64,000 nucleotides of DNA from Gordionus sp. m RMFG-2023 (Eukaryota > Nematomorpha > Gordioida > Chordodea > Parachordodidae). Within the stretch, counting starts at the first letter, position 1. Every line of letters begins with the position of its first letter. The stretch lies in NCBI RefSeq assembly GCF_954871325.1, contig NC_088779.1:29777752-29841751 (forward strand), read 5' to 3'. The notes below the pieces were generated by a model, which was given only the letters and a program-made list of their open reading frames with translations, did not search any database and was not told where the DNA came from. This document shows, piece after piece, positions 23,318 to 35,179 of this stretch. The translations under genes were made by a program, and so were the position numbers.

Positions 23318-23470
23318 ATAGTGTTGTTAAATTAACCAAGAAATTGCCTAAACCTCGACATTTCGCTAATAGATGTCCATATCTTAGGGCCAGCTACAAT
23401 CTAGATCTTAAGGATTGCCTAATATTCTTCTGAATAAAATATTGAGTTAACCGATTAACATCATTAGTTT
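23318..23470. mobile_element. eroded MITE of the TAGTGTTGTTAA family
   Basis: It starts TATAGTGTTGTTAAATTAACC and later has ATATTGAGTTAACCGATTAA, both also seen in the better copies at 23947, 53688 and 57925. The right terminal repeat is lost. Confidence 0.45.
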
Positions 23471-23569
23471 TTCTTTTACCTAGTCGGTTCAGTTCGTGTA
23501 TCATAATCCGACAGTTCTAAATTTGAAACTAGCTAGGATCAGGTTTTATTTGTCTAAAGTAATCAAGGC

Positions 23570-23685
23570 GGATCCATCTTGGTAGCGGAGGGGGGGGGGG
23601 GGTATATTATATGTACTACACCACATGATTCCGTTAATCTTATATTAAGAATAAATAGGTATTATTGTATTTTAATAAATTTTTT
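23570..23685 (+). repeat. SINE 3' region (truncated copy)
   Basis: ATCCATCTTGGTAG, a 13-base G run (23590-23602), then CCACATGATTCCGTTAATCT and ATTGTATTTTAATAAATTTT align with the 3' half of the tRNA-headed SINE at 47884-48085. The tRNA-like head is absent here. Confidence 0.6.
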
Positions 23686-23946
23686 AATCATTGTTTGGCA
23701 AATGACTATGTTCCAATTGAACTGATATCCTTTTTGGCACAGGTTTTTATAATCATACTTTTGAGGAAATATTTTTCGGTAAGTTCCAACAAGTTACATT
23801 TTCAGGCACGATTTAGTACATTTACCCTTTTTAACAGCGAATCTATCAATTTCTAAAAATTTAATAAAATTTTAGGGATGGATTAAGAGAAGAAATTATA
23901 AATTTTTCTGCAAATTTAATCAAATTTTATCAAACTGGGTCTAAAG

Positions 23947-24123
23947 TAGTGTTGTTAAACGGCTCGTTTTGAGCCAGGCAACCCTGAATATTTTGCTTCT
24001 AGAAGGAACAAAGGTTTGGGACATCTATTAGCGAAATCTCGAGGCGGCTTGGCAATATTTTTCTGGCTATAGTATTGAGTTAGGCGTTTTTAAAAACTCA
24101 AAACGAACCATTTATTAACACTA
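23947..24123. mobile_element. 177-bp hAT-type MITE with 8-bp target-site duplication
   Basis: The ends are TAGTGTTGTTAAACGG and TTAACACTA, with inverted inner arms (GGCTCGTTTTGAGCC against ACTCAAAACGAACC). GTCTAAAG flanks both sides at 23939-23946 and 24124-24131. An 8-bp duplication and a TAGTG start fit the hAT superfamily. Confidence 0.85.
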
Positions 24124-24275
24124 GTCTAAAGTTATGCACATTCAAAGTTAGACAAACAATATTCGAAGGTAAAAATTATTTTATTAAAATTTACATTAGC
24201 AGACAATATGAAAAAAAAATATGCTTCTCAATAACGATGACTTGGTTTAACTAAAATTTTAAGACACGAAATAGA

Positions 24276-24520
24276 TTAAGGAAGGTTTTTGGAATAAATT
24301 TCCTTAACAGAAACTGGTCTATTGAAGCCATGAATCAATTGATTACAAAGATAGATTGAAGCAACCCGATCATCAGAAAAAGTGTAGTGATATTTCGTTA
24401 CTATGGAAAATATAGTTTTGATAGCTTTTACTCTCCCTGTGGGTGATCCAAAATTTATCATCGCATTTCCTGTTGATAACATGCTAGGTAGTGTGTAATG
24501 GGATGGAGATAGGATTCAAA
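24276..24520 (-). CDS. exon-like open frame, function unknown
   Basis: The minus-strand frame from about 24515 down to a stop at 24276 has a balanced, coding-like residue make-up unlike the AT-driven frames around it. It includes LSTGNAMINFGSPTGRVKAI and then IYLCNQLIHGFNRPVSVKEI. An in-frame ATG stands at 24482, and CTACCTAG just before it could serve as a splice acceptor. I recognise no domain. It could be a last exon, a gene fragment or transposon-derived; no neighbouring exon could be joined to it. Confidence 0.3.
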
Positions 24521-24727
24521 AAACATATATCACAATTAAGATTCGTTAGTAGAAAACCCTTAATTTGTGATTTAAGATATGAATGAGACAGAGAGGATTG
24601 TGGGAAGGTTCCCAGCAACAATTCCATTATAGAGATACCAGACAAAGCGTTGCCTTTTCAAAATAATGAAAAATTATTGAAATCAGTTTTGAAACTACAT
24701 CATCGAGTATATGTTATTTGCAGTATA

Positions 24728-25312
24728 TACACGCGCAGCGTCTACATGACAGGATTTACACTGGATGCAAACCCCCTTCAAAGACCTTTGCCTACTCCCA
24801 TAAAAAATTATAGCCACCTTCGGCGGCGGTGTCTCTTTATCATTATTTTCACCTATTCATTTATTGATACTCTTTTCAAAGAATTTATAAAGGATAACTT
24901 AAATTAATCTATCTCTACATATTTTGTGAATATGAAGAATTTATTTTTTAGATAATAAATTCAATTAAAACCTCCATTATTTACAATGAATTAGTTATTA
25001 TGGCATTATGAGCTTGCTTAAATATCTAAACCTTTTAAATTACATTTAAAAGGATAGTTTATACGGAAAACAATGTGCATGATTGTTTGCAATATATTAG
25101 ATTTGGTCGATGAATTGTATTATAATAATACTATAATAAAATTATTAATTTTTACAGCAATAAATTTTGTCCTATTCTCAAAATTTACTAGATAACCCGT
25201 CAAAAAATTTATCCTACCCCCATTAAAGCAGCTGACCCCCTACCCCCTCAAAAAAATAGGATGCAAACTGTTCCTACCCCTTCCGCTCATGTAGACGCTG
25301 TACACGCGAGAT
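24728..25312. mobile_element. ~585-bp element with inverted ends GCGTCTACATGA
   Basis: ACACGCGCAGCGTCTACATG (from about 24729) is mirrored by TCATGTAGACGCTGTACACG (from about 25287), and GGATGCAAACCC is mirrored by GGATGCAAACTG inside. A related right end lies at 28985-29110 in an intron of the TGF-beta gene. The interior has no coding frame, and an open frame that overlaps the left end is incidental. No target-site duplication was seen. Confidence 0.6.
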
Positions 25313-25319
25313 GAGAGGA

Positions 25320-25870
25320 AATTTCTGCTCCTCCTGGAAAGTCAAATCTTAAGTAGGGTGACGACAGGAATGGGGAAAGAGATTTCTTGATACCTGAAGC
25401 AATGATTTTTTTCAAAATTGCTAAAGATAATATAATTTATATTGTTAGACAATTTGGATATTTAATATTAAATAAACTGAAAAAACACAAACAACATTTA
25501 TTAAGATCATAGGTAGTTCTTTATTTCGCTTATAACTGGTTTTTATTGATTGATTAGAAAAACTTATTGATGAATTAATAGGTATATTAATCATGCCTTG
25601 CATCTTATTTATTATTTCTATATATTTTTTTTCTAACATGATATCTATCTTGGCATTTTAATAATGTTTTTCTTTAAACCATCTATTAAACAGGCAAAAC
25701 ATAAAAAATATGAATATCAGAGATAATACTTCCATATCATTGGATAACTTAAAGCTTAATATCTTAGATTATATTTAGTTCGTAATTCATTTACTTTAGG
25801 ATGGCAAAACTAATTAAGGATTTAATAAGCAGGGCACTAAATATTAACGCAAATCAAATAGTTATAATTT
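25320..25870. other. AT-rich intergenic, no supportable gene
   Basis: A 64-codon minus-strand frame (25445-25639) is mostly Ile, Asn, Lys and Ser, as expected from base composition, and shows no domain. Confidence 0.35.
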
Positions 25871-25879
25871 CTACATAAC

Positions 25880-26180
25880 TCTGTACTGGCACAGATGCTG
25901 ATTTTGACAATTTACTTTTTTTTTACCAATAATTCTTTCTCCTTTTGATTCCAAACAGAATAAAACAATAAAGTGTTCTAGTAGAGCCCTACTTAATGGT
26001 TTGGTATAAATTCAATATTCTTCCAAAAACTTCGCTAACTTCACGCTTAAAACGTGATCGTAGTAGTTTTCATTTTGTTTGTAACTCCGTTTCCTTTCTG
26101 TGATCTCATATTTGATTGTTGAATTAGAGGTACTAGTCAGACATTTAAGATTTGCGCTGGCCAGATTTTTAGATTCTCTT
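25880..26180 (-). pseudogene. coding-like segment with one stop, function unknown
   Basis: From about 26170 downwards the minus strand reads ESKNLASANLKCLTSTSNS, KYEITERKRSYKQNENYYDH and VLSVKLAKFLEEY. After a single stop it continues in the same frame with KPLSRALLEHFIVLFCLESK and GERIIGKKKVNCQNQH before the next stop. The composition is unlike neighbouring random frames. No family was recognised. It may be a decayed gene, a missed exon pair or transposon-derived sequence. Confidence 0.3.
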
Positions 26181-26609
26181 CATAATTTTAATTTTTTTCT
26201 TTCTTTCTTTTTACTGTTTATACCCAACAGATTCAATTAATTTACAATCGAGTACCAAAACAATGATAAAATTTTTAAGAATAATACTTGAGATTTATCA
26301 ACTTTCGTTAATAATAACAGGTTAAAGTCGGACGAAATGTTAGCATCCTAAAAATTAGTACTTCCAATTGTTTAGCCGACTTTAACGGAGATGATATAAA
26401 AGATAACCTCGAAAAATTAATATTATAAAATATTTTTATATAGGAGGGTTCCTATCGAAAATTCAGCAGGGTTTTAGAAGCGAAGCCTATCACCCCCCCC
26501 CCCACATGGATAAATTCAGTCTTAATTAAATTATATATTATATAAATGATTTGAGAAAAAAAAATTATAATAACATTTAAACGAGAGTGATTACAAAAAC
26601 CTTATTTAA

Positions 26610-26821
26610 TAAGATGATCAGATTGGTTTTTTGAACCGATATTTAAAAACGGCCAACTCAATATTTTAGCCAGAAAAATATTGCTTACGCCTAGAGATAC
26701 TAATAAATGTCCAAACGTTTATGCTATCTATGAGCAAAGTCGTCAGGCATGCGTATTTTTCTGGATATAATATTGAGTTAGCCGGTAAATAATCGGCTCA
26801 GATCGAGCCGTGATAACACTA
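26610..26821. mobile_element. MITE of the TAGTGTTG family, left end eroded
   Basis: Inner arms ACGGCCAACTCAATATTTTA and AATATTGAGTTAGCCGG, and the right end ATCGAGCCGTGATAACACTA, match the copies at 23947 and 57925. The left terminal repeat is not readable, so no duplication can be assigned. Confidence 0.65.
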
Positions 26822-26829
26822 GCTATTAG

Positions 26830-28331
26830 AAATTGTTAAAATAGTTTAGGGCCACATTGGGATAAGTGGTCATGTTTATGCTAGTGGCAGTTGTTTTTTT
26901 AAATCAAATTCATTTAATGCAATAGTTAAACCAAACAATACCTAATATTATATATACAAATGTATTCTAAGAAATTTGAGACAAAATAATTCTATTGATA
27001 AAAAAAGGGGGGGGGGGTAGCCATTCATCCCATATAACACTCTATTCAGTTTTCTCTTGACGTTTTTATAGTTTAATGATAAATTTATGCCTTTCAACTT
27101 ACCCGGAAAAATAAATTAAGGTGCTAAATCTTTAATTTGCTTAAATTTGGCATTATAATAAATATTTATCACATTCGTTTGTGACGAGTCGATAATAATA
27201 GTGTCATATTTTTGGGATATTATGAAAATGCATAGGAAAGGAAAAGACCTTAGAAACAATCTAAAAAAGAAAAAAAACATTTCCATTGTTTACATATTTT
27301 ATAGTTTTGCATGCGTGTAATCATGGTTAGCGTGAAAATAAATAAATGATAATTTAAACTTTATAAATAATATATACAAATAAAACGAATAGCAACATTG
27401 TATTTTGTTTTTACCGGCATCAAATCACGTTCATTTCCCCTTAGTTTGAGATTGAATCTTGAGGGATTGGGTAGGGAATGGTTCTCTCTTTTATTCAAAA
27501 TAGTTTCCCCTTCTTACCCTAGGAGATAAAAAATTTAATTTTTCTTAAAACTTTTTCTTTTCCTTCTTAATGTCTCTTTTATTTAAGTAAATTTTATTTA
27601 ATTGCTTCTTGTTTTTTATTTTTTCAATTATTTTTCTTTTATTATTTTTTATTTTATAAAATATTTTCAGACTAAGATGTATTATTGGATAATAGGAATT
27701 GATTAACTTAAATGATAAGTTTCATTAAATCTCCGAAATTTATTATAATTATTTTTAATTTTTAATAAGAAAATAGTATTTGATTTCTAAAATAAATTAT
27801 AAAAATTTTAATAGCTGCTACCGTTACTTATTAACAAAAGGTTAAACCCAAATAAAAGGGAATATCATATGATCATGAGTTATAAATGGTTGAACAGAAG
27901 TTGGTGACGAATCACACTATATGATGAATCCCAACATATTTTTATATAGTTGTTTTAATATTTTAGTGTTATATCATTTTTTTTAAAAATTATACCAAAA
28001 TGAGATCCTGAATAAATCTAATAAATCTAAAGAAGATTCATTTTATTAAAAATAAAACTCTTTAAAAAAATTCATTTTCAATTTCTTTATAGGTGGCCAG
28101 ATTAAGGTTAACTAAACATTGTATAAATAAATCAAGTATCCAATGCTTCTTAATCACAATTCAATTTTTCTCTCCTTTGCAATCAAAATATTATAAGACA
28201 CATAATCAATATATTTTATTTTAATTGTAACAACTATTGTCAATAAATAATTTTTTTTTTAAAAATCATGCAAAATTATTATTAAATTATATGTATAAGT
28301 TAGTTTCCCAGTATATATATAAATATATAAT
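26830..28331. other. AT-rich intergenic downstream of the TGF-beta gene
   Basis: A ten-base G run occurs near 27007. TTTTATT near 28214, read on the minus strand as AATAAA, could serve as a polyadenylation signal for the ligand gene about 115 bases after its stop. No other gene is seen. Confidence 0.4.
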
Positions 28332-30570
28332 TCAAATACAAGCGCACCTTTTGGCCGACGCGTTATACATTTTAATCTTATTAAAAATATTTTCGTTATT
28401 ACTATCTCTCCAAAGTGTATCGATGGAATTGTATTCTACGGCAGCACAGCGCACAGTTGGAATTGACCCAACATTTATTTTATTCTTATCTGTTTCAGGA
28501 AGAGTTTGATATTTTATTAATTCTCCTTGAATTAGTTGACCATTAAAATTGAACATCTTGTCATCTGACAGAACATCGATGTGTCCCACGTCGCATGATC
28601 CTTTTAAACGGATATATATATATATAAATTTAAAAATATAAACATGTCTATAAAATACTTCTTTATCCTTCTTTTATATTTTTTTTTAACTTAATAATTG
28701 CTACAGATTCCACTTTATGAAAATATCGCAATTTAGTATAATAAACATGGATCTGCAAACAGAACACGCATATCTAGGGAGTATTTATTCATTCAACACA
28801 TATTATGCTGATTACTGTTATCATTGTCAGCAATGACAGAATATTCACTAGAAGCTCCATAAAATGATACACTACTCACCTAAAAAATTTTTTAGCAGCT
28901 TTCAGTCGATATTCCATCCACTATTAATTAAAAGTTTTTAATTTTAATTGTTAACAATCCTGTCATATATTTTAAAAAGTGTAATATTTTGCCTCATTTC
29001 ATTTATATCTAATCCCCTATCCTACCCCCCCCCCCCACCTTAGGTGTTTCTCCTTTAAAAGAAAATTGGAAGCAAACTCCACTTACCCCACCACCTCTCA
29101 AGTTGACGCTGACCACTGTTAATGATTATTATCATAAAAACAAATTTTCATAAGATTTTATATGGCGTCGAAATTATATTTGCAACATAAAAATCTAAAT
29201 CACCTCCTTATTAACCTTTCATTATCTTGATATTTGGTAACATTTTTTTTCCACATATGATATAACATTTGATTTAGTATCACGCAATATATACATAATT
29301 GTCAAAGTCTAAGAGTTATCAAATATTACCCATGCATGTATTGATATAAAGAGGATCGGGATACATATAACTGGGCTGGATTTCCATTAACCAAGTTATC
29401 TTCATATTATGTAACTTGCAAGTCAATGGCGCTTTGTGATTATAGGAGAAATAATTTTGATTCATAGAATAAGGCGTTAAATCAAAATCATCGGGTACTT
29501 GAGGGTCCGTTTGTTTTTCCGCAATTATACCATCAGATTCAGTAATCTTCAATCTTGTGAGATTTATATATACTAAATTTCAGAATGTATAAAATAACCT
29601 AACCTATAAAAATTGAGACGAATCAATTTTACATGATATTTCGTATTTAAAATCGATTACGCACGAGTATACAAATATTGCGTGGTTTTTTCAGTTAAAT
29701 ATTCTCAGTTAATCTAAAGTCAGCCCCCAAGATATATATAGACCAATCAATACCCGGTATAATCCATCCATTGTGAGATTTATAAAAAATTAACCTGTAA
29801 TGAATGACCATAAATGGCTTCATTTTTGCGCTCGAGTAAAATGAGTTGTTTTTTGTGGGAAACTTTTCCGAAAGAATTGAAACCTTTAGAAATGTGGCAT
29901 TTCGATTTTTCCTATAAACAGCTGATCGGCGTATTAAGGGTTGCAAGTTAATCACTTTGAAACCTCTTTCAACTTTAATATGCGTCTTATTGTACTCGTA
30001 AAACGATGTTAGATTTTTCTTATACATAGTATATCATTATTAAAACATTATATATAAAAACAAAAAAAATTAGCGCAGCTTGTATTTTTTTAGATGAATT
30101 TTTTGATAATTTATTAGTATATTTATTCTTGAAATGACTTTTAAAAAATGCTATTAATTTCTACTCTCTATTACGTATTGTCCATCATTCTATCTACCTT
30201 TATATGGCATAAAATTTTTAACCTGGCCCCGAATTTTATATATCGGGAATACGTTTAAGTCAATGAAATGAAAATATAGTGTTCTTTTCCCTACTAAAAA
30301 ATTAATTTATTCTCTTTTTTGTCCTTCATACCTTTGAAGTTATATATAATCTCAAAAAAGGGTGAATACCACCCAATAAAGAAAAAAAATTTAAATCATT
30401 TTACTCGGGGATTTATATTCATTCCAATTTTGAAACTAATATCTGACACATTCATTAGTAATCTTTCTGATGGGTATTTTAAGATTAACTCGTGCAATAC
30501 TGGTTCGTTTTTGTCGTAAGGAGTTATATTAAATATCCAGGTATCAACGATTCTCCAATCAGTTTTCTCC
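28332..30570 (-). CDS. divergent TGF-beta superfamily ligand (four 3' exons, 5' part missing)
   Basis: Secreted signalling ligand, made as propeptide plus cystine-knot domain. Exons by phase: ~30570-30405, 30018-29795, 29553-29330, 28600-28332; the three joins are GA|GTAAAA to AAG|AAA, CAG|GTTAAT to AAG|ATT, and ATGG|GTAATA to AAAG|GA. The first two exons look like TGF-beta propeptide: DTWIFNITPYDKNEPVLHEL, then GFKVINLQPLIRRS and KMKPFMVIHYR. The last two carry the knot: CKLHNMKITW, 27 residues between C1 and C2, the diagnostic C-x-G-x-C as CMGSC, then RCAAVEYNSIDTLW, and a final KRCACI followed by stop, the exact ending form of the family (C-x-C-x-stop). The usual CC pair is RC, so the inter-chain cysteine is absent, as in GDF9, BMP15 and Lefty. 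No R-x-x-R furin site is visible between propeptide and knot. The signal peptide exon lies above 30570 and was not found. Subfamily not assigned. Confidence 0.82.
28985..29110. repeat. end of a GACGCTG-type transposon inside a TGF-beta intron
   Basis: CCTACCCCCCCCCCC, GGAAGCAAACTCCACTTACC and AAGTTGACGCTGACCAC align with the right end of the element at 24728-25312. It lies in the intron between the last two exons of the ligand gene. Confidence 0.5.
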
Positions 30571-30574
30571 TTTC

Positions 30575-31680
30575 TTTAAATTTATAAAAATAGTTATTAA
30601 TAAATATATATTTTTAAATCTAAAATCAAAAAATCATTGCTATAAAATAATTATAATCATCATAATTTATTATTAAGCAAAGATACAACATCATATATCA
30701 TCAAATTAATTAATACTTTTTTCAGGGTATCTTAAGCTGCTTACGATTCGCGAATATTTTTGCAAATTGGAATGGTAAAATGGGGTCATTTTTAAATTTC
30801 GATTTCGAAACCATATCATACCTGGTTTGTTAAACAGCTCTATAATTTAATTTTAAAAAATCATTAAAAAACCGATTTTTATTCGTATAAAATGATTATC
30901 AATGAAATGAACCCTAATTAATATGCATAATTTAATTTGATTGGTGGAAAAGAAATTATTTATAATGGATGCTATATATTCTAGTTAGGGAGTTAACAAA
31001 ACGCGATTTGAAACAACGGAGATTCATTGTCGTTTAATATAAAATTAAAATGATTTACTTTTATTTATATAATAACATTTTTTGAAAAGAACGATTTACT
31101 CATAGACAGGCGTCGAATTTCCAGATTGACAGGCTGAAGATAATATTTAAAATTAGTCTCACTAATTATGATCTATCAAATTCTTTTATGCATTAATTTC
31201 ATTATGCTACTTTATTTAACAATTTAAATGTTTTTATTAGAGTTCCTGAAACACTGTTTAGCTCAATTTACGTGTTGAGACCAGCCATAATTTTATCGAT
31301 AAAATATTTTGGGAAGTATAAGAATTATTTTTTCACTCCTCCTTTGTTCCTGCTTTGTTCCTGGTTGAATATTCCAAGTAAATCATGAATATATATATAA
31401 AAAAAACTCCAAAATAAGTTTTAAAAACTAAGAACGTTGAAACCGAATGGAATGATATATTTTTTTGCTATACCAGCTTTTACAAATAAGAAGAGAGAAA
31501 AAAAAGGACATTTTTAAGCTAGCCGTATTTTAGAAGAATAAATAACTCGTTTAAATAACTAATATACGAATTTTTATATATTAGCTACGCTTGAATATTT
31601 ATTTTTAGAAGTAAATTACTGACATACTATTATATTATTCTGGCTAAATTATTAAAATTACTGGCAATTTCTTTATTAAT
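30575..31680. other. probable 5' introns of the TGF-beta gene, exons not resolved
   Basis: Missing 5' exons of the ligand should lie here or further right on the minus strand. One candidate, about 31101-31134, sits between TTATCTTCAG and GTAAAT and reads PVNLEIRRLSM, but it is too short to support. Otherwise the stretch is AT-rich and featureless. Confidence 0.3.
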
Positions 31681-31683
31681 TAG

Positions 31684-32063
31684 GGTGAAATCCATGGGGA
31701 TTTCTGAATATTTTTATTTTAAATCATTTGCCGAGGGAGATTTTTTAAATTCCATTAAACCGGAAATGTATTGCAAATGTATAGAATAAGCCTACCTTAG
31801 AAATTTTCAACATTTTTTTTACTATAAACTTTTATGTTTATTTTATTAACGTTATTATATGAAAGATTTATAAAACAAATCAATATAAATTTAAGAGTAG
31901 TTCTAAAGTTTGCGGCAAAATTTTTTGAAATTTACAGTGCGGAAATTTTTCCCATGCTGCCATCCATTTCCGGTCAAATCGAATCTCAAAATTTTAAAAA
32001 TGGCCCACGGAAAAATGATTTAAAGATCAAAAGATTCCCTAATTCCCCATGGATTCCGTATCT
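31684..32063. mobile_element. ~380-bp inverted-arm MITE with ACCGGAAATG motif
   Basis: GAAATCCATGGGGATTTCTG (from about 31687) is mirrored by AATTCCCCATGGATTCCG (from about 32041). TTTAAATCATTTG and ACCGGAAATG are mirrored further in. An ACCGGAAATGTAT...GAATA block near 31758 recurs in the repeats at 41405, 41915 and 46300. The internal open frame (31834-32115) is a translation of this repeat, not a gene. Confidence 0.65.
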
Positions 32064-35000
32064 CAACCCCATTACGACAAATACAACATTAAACTGGTGC
32101 AGACAAAATATATAAGTTCGGTTCGCTCCTTTTGGCGATTTGAGATGTTCGGTCATGGTTTTATTTATTCCTAGCCTTAATATAACAGAAAAGTATAGTT
32201 GTAATTATACTAAAGTGTAAAACAAGTAAAATTAAATTGTAGCTATAAAATATTTCAAAATTTCTCCAATAAAATTTCATTTTTTTTAAAAACCAAAAAA
32301 TCATTTTTTTTTATTCCTATTTCATAATTTATTTTATAAAGTTAATCAAGGTTCTTAAATAAAAATTTTTTATTAAAATTAATTAAAATGATAACTTAAT
32401 AAATTTGAATTGAATTTACTATAGTTTAGATAAAAGATTAATACACTTTTACAGGTTAAAAATAGAAATTTAATATTAAAAAAGGTTGAAATAATTAATT
32501 AAATTATATAATTTGTAGCGAAATAATATATTTAATAATAGGTGGGTATAAAAATATATTTGGTTATGTATTAATTTTTAAATAATCAAGCTAAGAGGGA
32601 TGTTCAGAAAATTTGTTATTTAGGAATCACTCAATGACATATAATAATACCTTACCTAGACTGACGACGCATTTAACATAATGCACTAGAAAGGCTTCGT
32701 TGATGGTAAATCAGCTGGACAAAAAAAAGTTAATTTTTCAGTTTTCGACTGTTTTCTCAGTTACAATTCAAACACAATAGAATTTAGTGAATCCTATCTA
32801 ATTAAAATGATCATACCCTAATGAAAAAAAGATATTTGCCGATAATTTTAACTCCAAAAAAAATAAACATGAGATATGATTAAGATAAATTTTCAATGAA
32901 TGAAAATAGAGAGTTTGTGTATACTGATATTAATTTCCAAGAGACAAAATATGTGAGAATTGGTTTGTATATCATAAAATGAATGATAAATAAATATTAA
33001 CGAATGAATTATAATGATGTCAATTAATTTTTTTTATCAAATATATTTTTCATATTTATCTTGAACCTTTAGAAGTGATTCAAAATGGAGCTTTACAAAC
33101 GTGTCCAATTCGACTCTCGAAGTCTCAAGCCCTAATTTAGCTGGTTAGGAGAAAAACCCCATCTTATTCTTTGATTTTTATAAATTTTATTTTTTAAAGT
33201 AAACATCTTCCTTTGCATTTTTTTTATATATTCCTTTTTTGGCACTTATAATTTTATCGTTTTCCTAGAAATATAAAAAATTTTTTTCAAAAATCCTATT
33301 CTTTGAATTATTCTTCTTAACCGTATTGGATCCAATCCATTTTTTAAATAATAAAATTTTAAATTTGGATGTTAATCATATCTTTGGAATAAAGAGCGTG
33401 TGTCTCCGATGGCAAAAAAACGAGGGGATGGGGGGGGGGGGGTGTAAATATATTAGTTCCATTTTAAAAAAAATACATCAATATTCAAGATTTTAGCCAA
33501 ATACCAAGCCTTCCGATCTTGCCAAATGATGACAGAGAGGTTTGTTCTTTTTGGAAATTTCTTTCTTTCTTTCTTTCTCATTTATTGAATTAGCCGTGTG
33601 TTTTTAGGGATCGGTTAGATCATTGGATTTGATGACAATGCTAAATAACCATTTTTCTGGGATTTCTTTTTTGTATTTTCAGAATATGGGGTGTTAAACA
33701 AAAAAAAAGGTTTGGTCGTTTAAAATAATTTTTTTTTATTTAGATTTTGTAAATATAGTTTTAAAAAGAATATTTAAAATGTGAGAAGTAAAATAAAGTA
33801 TTGATAATCCATTCCGATATATGTTCCTAGTGGACCTAAAAGTCTCATATATATTCATTAAATATACCTTGATTAGTGGAATTGATATCTTTCTCATTGT
33901 TTTCTGCAAAAGGTGGATAGCCTATCAATAGGAGAGTCAGCATGAGCGAATCGAAATAACATAGATTCATTTTATCGATTAAATTAAGCTAAAAGTTTTT
34001 ATTTATAATTTTTTATTATTATTAAAAATATTAAAAATTAACTAAAATTTACAAGGTAATTTTATAAAGAATAATATATTTAAATTATGTAATTAATTAT
34101 TTTTAATAGTTCAATATACCTATCCTTTTCTCATATCTACCAGGCTGGTATGTTAATTTTTTTTCTAATTTCTCCTAAAACCACTAAAAATTAAAAAAAA
34201 AATTTTAATTTTTTTTATTGCGAAAAATTTTATTTAAAAATGTTTCTATTTTCTTTTGCCGGTTTAGACTGAATTTGTGATTACGCATTAAATGCGAAAG
34301 AATATGTAGAAAATCTCAGAGTATTACTCTATTTATCAGGATCGTGTGATATACTTGTGATGTCGAATTTTGGTATAAAAGTCTTAACAGAATAGATTAC
34401 TCGTTGAGACCAAAAAATGCTTTGCAGGCCCTTTCCATGTGTAATTGCAATTTAGATTTCCTATACAATATTAAAATTTTGCTTTTTATTTTGGTTACCT
34501 TACCGATAAGGTCTTTTTCAACTTTGAAAAGGTTAAAAAAAACTATTTAAGATATAGCACCTCTGAAAATCGTTTATTAAATATTTGTAAGGAGATTATT
34601 CTAAATAAAATTTGATTCTAGAAGAATTAGCTAAATCTTAGAGAAATGTAGACCTCTCTTTAAAAATTTAAATCATAAAATTGTAATATGATTATATTCT
34701 GTTTAGTCTAAGAATTTTTATATGCAAAACTTAATTATAATAATTATTAGTCATAATATTTATATATTTTTTTTAATATATGTATTGCATTTGCAATAAG
34801 AGTTATTTATATTTTGATAATATAATCATTTATAATTGTTAAATTATATTTATACCATTATGTGCAACAAGAATTACTTTTATTTTATTGTAATTTTTTT
34901 TAAATACAGTTATTTACAAAAAAATTTTAATATAATAATCTGTATAATATTTATTTTGAAATTTATTTTATTGTATATTATTATTCAAATAAATACAAAA

Positions 35001-35179
35001 ATAAAGGGATGTTATTTATACTAAAGTATTTTAATAATAAATAAAATCTATAATGAAATTCTCTGTAAAATTTTATTATATGCTAAAATTTAATTAAAAT
35101 AATTATTTTTAACATAGAATAAGATCGATTAAGTCATCATAAAAAAATGAGAGGTTTGGAGAAGGGGCAATTTTTTTTT
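32064..35179. other. gene-poor AT-rich stretch
   Basis: No exon or RNA gene is supportable. Landmarks are a 12-base G run near 33431 and a short (CTTT)n at about 33560-33580. A minus-strand TCTAG|GTAAGG donor near 32655 has no open exon attached to it. Confidence 0.4.

Noticed and set aside
24650-24907. 85-codon plus-strand frame
   Set aside because: It overlaps the left end of the element at 24728-25312 and has no coding character.
30730-30780. Possible plus-strand microexon between TTTTTTCAG and GTAAAAT
   Set aside because: It is too short, has no partner exon and lies antisense to the expected TGF-beta introns.
31834-32115. 93-codon plus-strand frame
   Set aside because: It lies across the arms of an inverted-repeat element, and its sequence follows from that repeat.
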